Below the pieces are notes generated by a model, which made no database searches, had not been told where the DNA came from, and saw nothing but the letters and a program-made list of their open reading frames with translations. DNA of 64,000 nucleotides from Saccoglossus kowalevskii (Eukaryota; Hemichordata; Enteropneusta; Harrimaniidae): the NCBI RefSeq assembly GCF_000003605.2, contig NW_003119426.1, positions 802,100-866,099 on the forward strand, read 5' to 3'. Every line of letters starts with the position of its first letter. Positions within the stretch are counted from its first letter, which is position 1. Positions 34,874 to 45,725 of this stretch are shown piece after piece. Made by a program: the position numbers and the translations under genes.

Positions 34874-36993
34874 CTAATTCACTGGGTGTGGACCCATTAA
34901 TTCACTGGGTGTGGGTCCATTAATTCACTGGGCGCGGGTCTATGGATTCACTGGGTATGAGTCCATAAATTCACTGGGTGTGGATCCATGAATTCACTGG
35001 GTGTGGGTCCATGAATTCACTGGGTGTGGGTCCATGAATTTAGTGGCTGTGGGTCTATGAATTCACTGGGTGTAATTTCATGAATTCACTGGGTGTGTGT
35101 CCATAAATTCACTGGGTGTGGGTCCATGAATTCACTGGGTGTGGGTCCATAAATTCACTGGGTGTGGATCCATGAATTCACTGGGGATAGGTCCATTAAT
35201 TCACTGGGTGTGAGTCTATGAATTCACTGGGTGTGGGTTCATGAATTCACTAGGTGTGGGTCCATAAATTCACTGGGTGTGGGTCGATTAATTCACTGGG
35301 TGTGGGTCCATGAATTCACCGGGTGTGGGTCGATTAATTCACTGGGTGTGGGTCCATGAATTCACTGGGTGTGAGTCTATGAATTCACTGGGTGTGAGTC
35401 TATGAATTCACTGGGTGTGCATCCATGAATTCACTGGGTGTGAGTCCATTAATTCACTGGGTGTGGGTCCATGAATTCACTGGGTGTGGATTCATGAATT
35501 TACTGGGGATAGGTCCATGAATTCACTGGGTGTGAGTCTATGAATTCACTGGGTGTGAGTCTATGAATTCACTGAGTGTGGGTTCATGAATTCACTGTGT
35601 GTGGGTCCATAAATTCACTGGGTGTGGGTCGATTAATTCACTGAGTGTGGGTCCATGAATTCACTGGGTGTGAGTCTAAGAATTCACTGGGTGTGAGTCT
35701 ATGAATTCACTGGGTGTGGGTCCATGAATTCACTAGGTGTGTCCCGTGAATTTATTGGGTGTAGGTTCATGAATTCACTGGGGATAGGTCCATGAATTCA
35801 CTGGGTGTGGATCCATGAATTCACTGGGGATAGGTCCATGAATTCACTGGGTGTGAGTCTATGAATTAACTGGGTGTGGGTCCATGAATTCACTGGGTGT
35901 GGGTCCATGAATTCACTGGGTGTGGATCCATGAATTTATTGGGTGTAGGTTCATGAATTCACTGGGGATAGGTCCATGAATTCACTGGGTGTGAGTCTAT
36001 GAATTCACTTGGTGTGGGTCGATTAATTCACTGGGTGTGGGTCCATGAATTCACTAGGTGTGAGTCCGTGAATTTATTGGGTGTAGGTTCATGAATTCAC
36101 TGGGGATAGGTCCATGAATTCACTGGGTGTGGATCCATGAATTCACTGGCGATAGGTCCATGAATTCACTGGGTGTGAATCTATGAATTCACTGGGTGTG
36201 GGTCCATGAATTCACTGGGTGTGGGTCCATGAATTCACTGGGTGTGGATCCATGAATTCACTGGGTGTGGGTCCATGAATTCACTGGGTGTGAGTCTATG
36301 AATTCACTGGGTGTGAGTCTATGAATTCACTGGGTGTGGGTCCATGAATTCACTGGGTGTGAGTCCATTAATTCACTGGGTGTGGGTCCATGAATTCTGG
36401 GTGTGAATCCATGTATTCACTGGGTGTGGGTCCGTGAATTTATTGGGTGTAGGTTCATGAATTCACTGGGGATAGGTCCATGAATTCACTGGGTGTGTGT
36501 CTATGAATTCACTTGGTGTGGGTCGATTAATTCACTGGGTGTGGGTCCATGAATTCGCTGGGTGTGGGTCCATGAATTCACTGGGTGTGGGTTCATGAAT
36601 TCACTGGGTGTGAGTCTATGAATTCACTGGTGTGGGTCAATTAATTCACTGGGTGTGAGTCCATGAATTCACTGAGTGTGAGTCCATGAATTCACTGGGT
36701 GTGAGTCCATTAATTCACTGGGTGTGGGTCCATGAATTCACTGGGTGTGAATCCATGTATTCACTGGGTGTGGGTCCGTGAATTTATTGGGTGTAGGTTC
36801 ATGAATTCACTGGGGATTGGTCCATGAATTCACTGGGTGTGAGTCTATGAATTCACTTGGTGTGGGTCGATTAATTCACTGGGTGTGGGTCCATGAATTC
36901 GCTGGGTGTGGGTCCATGAATTCACTGGGTGTGGGTTCATGAATTCACTGGGTGTGAGTCTATGAATTCACTGGGTGTTGGTTCATTTATTCA
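34874..36993 (+). repeat. 23-bp minisatellite, about 92 tandem copies
   Basis: Unit TGAATTCACTGGGTGTGGGTCCA with many single-base variants; most units contain GAATTC. A higher-order pattern is visible: the block around 36418-36628 recurs at 36762-36972, 344 bp later (15 units), with the same ordered set of variants. Located in the gene B long intron, ending about 245 bp from the long first exon. Confidence 0.97.
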
Positions 36994-37238
36994 CGGTATC
37001 CAGGAATTAACAACAGCAAGGGGTACTATATACATAATGCAACATCTGCACATACACTCTTTATTGAAGGTTTGTCTGGCAACAATGTTGGGAAGGCAAC
37101 CAACATTTTCAAATTTTATGTTTGAAGATTGTGACCACTGAAGCCATCAAAATAATAACATTATCACACAATAAATTAAAAATCGCGAGAGTACACTCCC
37201 ATCAGATCACTTCAACAAAATATTAAAAGAGTGCTTAC

Positions 37239-38441
37239 CAGAGCCCGGGATATTTCTTTCTCTATATCATACATGACGATTTTCCCTCGTCTACTTGGCG
37301 GCATAGCCCTCATACTGATAACACTGGACCGCCTTGTAGCGGAAGGAGACGTGTCAACCACTATCTCCGCTGCTGTATATGGTCGTATTTGACACAGAGA
37401 AGCCCTTCGACCGCCGGTGCTACCGCTCCGTACATCGTCTGTGATCACGATAGACATTCGTCGCCCGAAGTTAACAGTGGACGATCGTCGCCTCGCGGGT
37501 GCGCCTTCCCTCGGTGTCTTTGAGGCACAGTTCTCGTAGGTGTCACGGCTAATTGATGTATTTTTTTTCTCTGATTCGGAGCTGGATACCAAGGCACGCC
37601 GACGTTGCTTGGCAACCGTTTTCAAAGCTCCTCTATCAGACGATGATTTGGAGAGATAATTGTCCAGCATTTTGTTCCTTTTGATGAAATACGTCGCTGA
37701 CATCTTCTCCCATGAATGTCTGAGTGGGCAGCTGTGCTTACCTGATTCCGGGGACATGTTAGAAGTGATAACGGCCGAGGCGATATCAGAATCGCTTTTA
37801 CATCGGCGCAAAACTTTGCTTTTAATAGACTTTCGTAAACTTCCTAAATCGTCCGTCGAAGCTTTCAAGTTTGGTGCATTGGTCGGCAACTCTGGCTTAC
37901 TGCCCGGTCGCTGCACCGCTGCAGTCGAAGATTCTTTCGACGATGCAATATTAGCATCGGCCTTGTAAGAGCTCCCGTTTTCGCACACCTGTGTTTTCAT
38001 GGTGTCGTTTCTCCGAGCTTCTTTTCTGCGGGTTGCTATCCGTTTTCTCTCATCGGGTGTTAAGGGCGCTGATGCTGGAAATGGAAACTCAATACTGTAG
38101 TCGAGTCCCAGTCTCCGAAATTTATTCATTCTCTCTTCTTCTTCCTGCCTCGACTCTTCCCCGCCCGACAACTCGTCGTCATCACGATATCGCGAGATTA
38201 GAAACTGTACTTTCTTCTGATTCTCTGTGAGGTTTGTCTTCTCCGACGTCGGCTTTTCTCGCGCACATTCTTCAACAATGTCTTTCTCCTTCGCTACTCC
38301 CTGCGCGTGTAACTTTGAAATCAATCGAATCGCGTCGAGGCTACCAACATAGTTCTCGGGCCGAGCATACTCTTTCAATACATGCTCATGCGCTTTTATT
38401 TCTGGCTCAGGAATATAACTCTTCCTCCTTGCGCCAGCCAT
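37239..38441 (-). CDS. CNBD2: Gene B long first coding exon: 401-residue Ser/Arg-rich N-terminal extension
   Basis: Reads from ATG at 38441 (MAGARRKSY) to a GTAAGC donor at 37238, phase 0. This matches the phase-0 acceptor of the shared exon ending at 17966. With it the protein is 948 residues. The extension has an acidic and basic, probably helical first 110 residues, and then a low-complexity Ser/Arg/Lys part. Five RRxS protein kinase A consensus sites are visible: 5-8 (RRKS), 317-321 (RRRSS), 327-330 (RRMS), 345-348 (RRAS) and 370-373 (RRSS). No known domain recognised. The downstream intron to 17966 would be about 19 kb and contains two large satellites. The exon could instead belong to a separate gene; phase agreement, direction and the fitting helix across the junction (EKEISRAL then ARERF) favour gene B. 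Confidence 0.75.
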
Positions 38442-38687
38442 TATGAATACAGTGCGAGAATATATAATAATGACAGCGTGCACAGAAATTGTTTTTTTTT
38501 ATCTTAGCGTCGGCGTCATTGGTTGTGATGAACTGCAATAATGAAAGATAATGAGATAATAATGACTGCGCTGACAGTTATTAGACTAGACGAGCACTGA
38601 TTTCGTCAATGTCGCAATTAAATGCCGTCCGACGGCAAACCCTTCAACAATGCGTGTCATAATAATGATAAATAAAATAAACCAATT
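38442..38687. promoter_or_regulatory. Candidate bidirectional promoter of gene B long form
   Basis: A 246-bp gap between the long-form ATG of gene B (minus) and the small divergent ORF (plus). It contains CGTCATTGG at 38514-38522, which reads as a CRE half-site (TGACG) overlapping a CCAAT box on the minus strand, about 75 bp upstream of the gene B ATG. Promoter role is inference from position and this motif pair. Confidence 0.3.
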
Positions 38688-38870
38688 ATGGAACGAGAAA
38701 TGGTGGTCTACAGACAGGAACAGGAAATAAAACAACGCCGAACTATAATTTCAGTGACTGTTTGTATAGCATTATTTATTGGTTTGCTATTCAAGCACCT
38801 CAAAGGGAGTTTCTATGGTACAAAATATGTGCTTACATACTTCAAATATCGTGGGTCGCTTTCCCACTAA
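38688..38870 (+). CDS. Possible small single-pass membrane protein (60 residues)
   Basis: ORF starting MEREMVVYRQEQ in a good initiation context (A at -3, G at +4). A charged N-terminus of 18 residues is followed by one hydrophobic segment, about residues 19-35 (TIISVTVCIALFIGLLF), and then a basic tail ending in GSLSH. It lies 247 bp from, and divergent to, the long-form start of gene B, so both could share one promoter region. I do not recognise a family. A chance ORF of this length is common in 64 kb; the signals that set this one apart are the initiation context, the clean membrane segment with positive flank, and the promoter-side position. Confidence 0.28.
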   Translation: MEREMVVYRQEQEIKQRRTIISVTVCIALFIGLLFKHLKGSFYGTKYVLTYFKYRGSLSH

Positions 38871-41800
38871 GCTTCACTACGGCGAAGAGGTGGGCATGAT
38901 GTCTGACGTAAAATGTGGTCTAAAATGATGTTATGCTTTTTTAACTGACCAATTACGCGTTTTCGGATAAATTGCTTTGCATTTGTAGTCGCGGTATGTA
39001 ATTTTACATTTTAATAGGGTGCTTTAGTATGACATGAATTTAAAATGAGTGGCATACAAAACCTTCGTCTAAAACACTATTTTGACCTCACAATTATTGA
39101 CAAAATAAATATTGACACTGAGCATTTTAGTTCTAACGCGACCACAAATGTATTCTCTTTTATAAATATTTACTAATTTCAACGGCAATTGAATCCAATC
39201 AGCGACGCATAGTAGACGTCATTTAAAAAGACATTCCATCGGCCAATAGAAACCTCTCGTTTAAGTTTGATTTTTTATTATTTTTATGTATTTTTTCATA
39301 AAAATCGAGGGAATGGTTTTGTGGTCGCGGGAGTACTTTCTGCAGTAATAGACATAATAATATAACATGAATATCAACGCAAACACACGTAGACTAGTAA
39401 CAGAAATGTTCGAACGACGGCAATCCAGCATAACTACATTCACAGCTGAAACGCCTACACGACACACACGACAATATACCCGAGATCTAACTATGAGAAC
39501 ACGAGGCGTGGGGTGAAAGCACCTTGAAACCTCGGTTCGATCTGTTACGTTTAGACAGAAACCCGATGTGAACCGATCATAGGTATATCACTATTAAACT
39601 TAGAAAATAAACTTTTTTTTCAAAACGACTAATATTGTTGCTTAGCTCTTACCTTTCTGTTTGCTATAAAAGATTAATCAACGCAAATAATAATGCGAAA
39701 ACCACACGGAGTGTGATTAAAGGTTAAACCAATTGTCTCCAAATTTATTGTTGAAAGAGTTTGAACTATGACACGGTGGTCGTTATGTATAATGTATACT
39801 ATAGAAGTCACGTGATCGTTGCGTGGTATGCTAACAATTCAATAAAGATGCGGTATTAGTTTATCAGTGCCATACTGATAACGTTTGTCAATTTCGATGC
39901 ATTATTTTGTGTGTTACAGTTATGCATTTTTTGACACTTTTTAAAACCCAGATTTTTTTAATAATTCAGAACAACAAAAGGTACTTCATTATTAACAATA
40001 TATGATTTTCAGTTTTCAGCGTACTAGTATGTCACCAGGCTAGATTGTGAGATATTGCATAATATCTCTGCCATAGGAACCTGTGGTAAAAGTGTTACAA
40101 TAGTGTAAAAATGACGACTTTCCACTAAAATACAACCATCCTTTTCTCGAAAAAAAGGCTGGTGACCCCCAACTTTTTTTAGTTCAATATCCTTATATTG
40201 CCTTGGAGTACAATTTAGTGCAAAGTGAATAAATTCTGGGTTTTTTTAATTTATTCGAATTGAATAAACAATTTATTTTACGCGCGGTGTGTACGTCTAT
40301 GGCAACCCACGTCGAACACAACACGGAGCGATGACACACCGCCCTTTAAAACTTTTACTGTCTGTACTTACTATATATTAAAACATTGGACGCGTATTGA
40401 CGCGAGTAAACGGAGTTCGCTGCGAAGGCGGCCGTCGCTTAGCGCGTTCGAATTCCGTGTAAACACTGTATTTTACATGTATTCTAAACTAGGATGATGT
40501 CGTATGGGACCCACGTTGAACATGGTGCGGCCCGATGACTATGGCGTTTTAATATGCATAATGGGTTGATATTTGCTGTGGGTTGACAACTTGAACTCCA
40601 AATCGCCAAAAGTGTTCGCGTCAATCGCACGAGTATCGCGTGGCCATTCTAGATGCAGACGACAACAAAATCGGACCACATTTTGTATCTAAAAACAAAA
40701 TAGTCGACCCCATGTAGTAAACACGTCATACACAACAAGAACATAAAGTTGCCACCGGGAAGTAGAGTTTCGTGTACAAACTTTGTTTGTGCCGACTATT
40801 TGGTATTGATTTACGTCAAAACGTACCAGTATACGACCGCTGTTTACTGCTATAACGCAGCGGTCCTGTTTAAGCCTTCGACTGTAAATACGTCAATAGT
40901 AATGTGAACCCACTTAGAGGATTGGAATCGATCACGTAACTCGAGATAAGACGAATTCGTAATAACAAAAAACAACACATTTTAAACAGGACTGACAAAA
41001 AAAAATAAAAAAATTATAATAAGTTAGTTGTTAAACAAATTTAAACAATAAGTTATGGATTGTTACAGTAGTCTGTTGACTTAAGTGGCTACTATTTGGT
41101 GGCTTAGGATAGAGCTTCCGGTAGGTTTATTTCATCGAGCCTATAATTACACCATACATACCCTAGCATGAATTCCTTTAGTTTTAGTAATGATTCACAT
41201 TTATTTGTGATTGTACATTCTGTTTAATATTTTTTTTCAAAAGAGAATACAATTTGGAGTGTGGTGCTACTCCGAAACCGTATACATTGTTATTTCTACG
41301 CGGGATATGGTTGGTCCATTATTATCGAACAAAGCCGTCCGTGATAAGAAACTCCAAAGTACGTATAGCTAGCCCCAATACGATCTCAATCTCACTAACA
41401 CACTGTAATGACAATCAGTGGGACCGTGACGACTCTGTTTGAACTCAGTGGGCGTGAGACGGAGGGTCGACACCGAGAACGAGACATCGAGTATTCCATT
41501 CGAAGCTTTTCGGATATCTCAGTTTTACTCGGTGTAACTATGGCGTGAACTAATTTATATGTCTGTAGATAGCAGATGAACCACGTTAAAGTTCACAGCT
41601 TGATACAATCCAATATTTAGCCTGTTAGCAGCTTTATAGGGATTACTTGGGGTGGTGTACGGGGAGATAAGTATTAGCGCATTTGCTGAACTTGAAATTC
41701 GCGTGACAATTTAAAAATATAATACTATTAACGCGAGTGATACTTTTTATCGATAGACTGCGTATCAAACAATGTTCTTAAGCGCTAGTATTGAAAGTAA

Positions 41801-42869
41801 AGAGGTGATATTTTGCTAAATATATTAAAGTGTTACTCGCTAACCATATTTGTTGTGATCGAGTTCTCAACGCTGCCGAATATTTAGTCAATAATATATA
41901 TATATACCCAAATATCTACTGCTGTTCACCACTGACATACGAATACTAATCCGAAATACTGTACCACGGCTAGACTTTTACTTAATAGTATACCCTGTTC
42001 TGCAATGCCAAATGGCACCTGTAATTATCAGACAATTCAAGCTTGACTGGCACTATTAAGTTATGAGTTTGGACAACCACCCACTAAGCACCAATCGTGT
42101 TACACTGCATATACCCCCTGAACTCAACAAGCATGGCACAACGATTATATCGATTCAGTAAGTCGACTTCAACTTTTTAAAATTACGTATATTTAAAATC
42201 TACCTACCACCTGTTGAACGTCGTCTTCCTTCTATATATATCCGCGGATCACGGAAAATTATTTTTGCTCAGTAACAGTAACACCATACATAGTACGAGG
42301 GGTAACATTTCCAATTTGACCCCTATAACTTACAGCTGATCCTAGTTCAAACGAACACAATATCTTACAGCGAGTTTTTTTTCCCTTTACAGCTCTCTAA
42401 CCTGTTCATCAGATATGGTTGCCTGACAACGTGGACACCGTGCCAAACCTCATCGCCACAATCAACCGTAAACAAGTTGGCTGCTTTTAAACGGTAGATT
42501 TGTGGAAGAAAATTAAAGAATGTCGGAATAGACTGTAAAAATGTAATTGCCGTGTCTCAAGTGATGTAGAAATCCAAACATAGAAACGATATAAAAGCTA
42601 TTATTGTTATGCCATTCTCGAGCCCTCCTTATTGTATGGAGACAGTAAGTTGAGCCCAGACTTCGGCGATAATCCTGTAAGAATGTCGATACGGCTTAAA
42701 CAGTTAAACCCTCAGCTTACCGCTGTGCACTCTATTGGCGCTCGAAGATACGTAGGAGTCTGTTTGAGGCACAAATGTCGCCGCGCCGCCTCGCGTTCGA
42801 CATGGGACCCATGCGAGGTTTACAACACGAGTACAATACATTATTTACACGAATTATAAAAAGAATGCG

Positions 42870-42970
42870 CGCCGCGCGTGACTGCCGTGGCGCTGCGTGA
42901 CGTCTGAGGCGCTGCGTGACGTCTCTGGAGCTACGTGCGCTGCGTGGCGCTGCGTGACGTCTGGGCGCTG
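42870..42970 (+). repeat. Degenerate short tandem repeat, GCGCTGCGTGACGTCT type
   Basis: Several imperfect units of GCGCTGCGTGACGTCT in about 100 bp. A related degenerate array on the other strand sense (CGTCACGCAGTGCCACAG units) lies at about 19815-20000. Both probably belong to one minisatellite family. Confidence 0.6.
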
Positions 42971-43256
42971 GATTAAGCTTACATGTACACAATATATACA
43001 AGCTGCATGTCGTATCATTCACCCTAATCATACGCCTTCCCTGTAAGTACTATCTAGTCACCTCGTGGAATATAATAGATTAGAAAGATAAAACATTCGG
43101 TCTGTATGCAATCAGATATACTATCTTACTATTGCCCTTACTATAGTGGTGTTAGGCTAAACAGCACGAGTATTTATTTCTATCAACATTTTATTTGATT
43201 TCCACCATTCATACGCATATTTGCGACATTATTGACGTCACCATGCATGATAGCAG

Positions 43257-43393
43257 TTAAAGCGGAGGGGTCGTCACCTGCGCACGCGCGGGAATTGAGT
43301 CCATAGCGACGATAAAACACGGGCTAAAAACGCAAAGGCTCATGGGCAGACGTGTGTTTGTTTGATGCGCTGACGATGACTCTCCCGCTTTAA
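43257..43393 (-). mobile_element. TTAA-flanked MITE, family 1, copy 6
   Basis: 137 bp, TTAA on both sides, left end AGCGGAGGGGTCGTCACC; part of the middle (the GTTTACAAAC segment) is deleted. Intergenic. Confidence 0.85.
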
Positions 43394-44990
43394 CAATGCT
43401 ATGGTATAATTTCGTCGCATGAATATATCAATTTAGCAGAGTCGATACTGTGACAACGTGCCTGACATTAACAAGCATTTTAATTTGCCCACCATTGCTT
43501 AAGTTGTTTCCAAATTAAAAACTGGCTCGACGATTATCCAAAACTTACTTCCTGTTTTTTTTGTTTTTGTTGTTGTTTTTTTTAAATATAATCCACTGAA
43601 TCATACAAGCACTTTGCTGTAAAGAACGTGATCAAAGTCATACTTCCGGGCTCTGACAATACAAAAGTAATTTGGACTTATACGTAATAACAATGTAATT
43701 GAAATCGCGCGATAACGAACCGGTGTTTTATTTAGCCCAGTGTCGCGTAGCCATTACGTGATGAAATTACTCCACATGTTTACGTTCTTATTTGGTAGTT
43801 AGTGATCATGAGCTCACAGTTTGTTATCAAAACACTAGTTATCGATCTGTCCAGAAGCATAATTACGCTATGCCCCGTTTCGTAGCTACTTCGAAATTTG
43901 AGGTTGTAGGATATGTGGTTATCGTCTACTACATAGTCCACCATTGCCAAGGGAGTCATTTAATGTCTGGTTGGATGCAACACTGTTAATTTTGATTTGG
44001 ATAATTTTGATTTTGTATTAATTTACTTTTTATAAGTATTATTAGTTATTATATTATACGACAAGCATTGTTTTACACCGTTTCCCGTCTAAATTTGCGA
44101 CACACGATTCGTGGCAAGGAGATAGATATTTTCTTTTCTAGACTATTGCTGTCGCTGTTGATAACATTTCCAAAGAGTTTTACAAGGTGTCTTTGGTCAT
44201 ATAAATTTCACAAGTAGAAATTCGGCTTCACTTTGTATGGCACTCAAAGTACATACTAGGTAACAGTAATTGTAACTCAGTATGCGAAGAATCCTTTTAC
44301 CGAGGTACTAATTCTCACTAAAAAAAGAACAACAAAACAACTAAAAGTCGTAAATTACACAAAAAGGTCCTCTAATAGGTTGCATTTATATTAAGTGATA
44401 ATGTATTCAAAATGGCGTCGAATTTCCAGCTACATGACCATATATGGACTGAATTCATATGCATAACTATACGTTAAATTAATCGAACAGGTAAGGGTAA
44501 GTGTATCGATATTTACGGTCAGATCAGGAAACATAACATACTTTCTATAGGTCGCGCCTTCCTGCGACGAATTGCTTTCTAACATAGTGGTAAAAGGAAA
44601 GCGGTTCAAAGCGTCAATATCGTTTTGATTTGTAGTCGTTAAAGATTTATAGAAGATTATATTTTTAGATGACGTACCGCTACACAACCAAACACAGTGG
44701 ACGAATTACTGTAAATGACAATTCTTTAACCTTGGCGCCACCAAGAGAAGCTCTATCGGTAGAGGGCGCAACTTATGAGACTGGTGTATTGATGATTATG
44801 AACGAGATATATGGGGCAGAAATGTGTTAACACCATATTGGATTATGGGATAAAACTATAGAGTTTTTTTGGGTGGCTCATATCTTCTCCATGCAACTCC
44901 GCGCTAACATCAACTGTATACTCTTCCTGTTTTCAAGAAACGCGTTTTTTTTTTAATTTTATGGTTATATTTTTGAACTTTCAATCAATT

Positions 44991-45130
44991 ACACTGGGAA
45001 GATTATTTTATAGATTTTATTTAGATTTTCTACTGTTTTTGGCTACATGCTGTCTAACTTTAGGAACCCATTCATTCATTCATTCATTCTAATTTATGTT
45101 TTATTATTTCATATATCACAGTGGAAAAAA
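44991..45130 (+). repeat. Dispersed repeat with (CATT)n core, copy 1
   Basis: Shares ACTGGGAAGATT, TACTGTTTTTGGCTACA, a (CATT)n run and CATATATCACAGTGGAAAAA with 49817-49957, in the same order and strand. Noncoding. Confidence 0.8.
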
Positions 45131-45474
45131 TAATTAATTGAAATAAATTAAAAGTCTAACAATAAAATCATACAATTAAAAAAAACGCGTTGCTTGAAAG
45201 CAGGAGAGGTTTACACTTGATGTTAGCATAGCCTGGAGCTGTATGGAAAAGATATTAGCCCCCCCCCCCACGCCATCTTAAGTTCAAATATCTATCCCAC
45301 AATCCCTTGAAAGATCAGCAATACATTACAATAGTTATATACCCTAACATCAAACAAGCGGTAAGACCGCGGGACGGATGAACAGGCAGAGCTGAGCATA
45401 GCCAAATATGGGGCGTAGAATTGGCATATTATTGTTTCTACCACATGGAACATAACACATAAAATATGTTTAAA

Positions 45475-45725
45475 TATGTACTGTTATAATATCATAATAT
45501 GTCTCTATACTAGTACATAACATATTTGCATTATGTGCTGTTATAATATCATAATATGTCTCTATACTAGTACATAACATATTTGCATTATGTGCTGTTA
45601 TAATATCATAACATGTCTCTATACTACTACATAACATATTTGCATTATGTGCTGTTATAATATCATAATATGTCTCTATACTAGTACATAACATATTTGC
45701 ATTATCTGCTGTACCAACACAACAC
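45475..45725 (+). repeat. 57-bp tandem repeat, four copies plus a partial one
   Basis: CTGTTATAATATCATAAT starts at 45481, 45538, 45595 (CTATACT-AC variant) and 45652, a constant 57-bp period. Because 57 is a multiple of three, the minus strand stays open through it as a 19-residue peptide repeat; I do not call this a gene. Confidence 0.95.
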
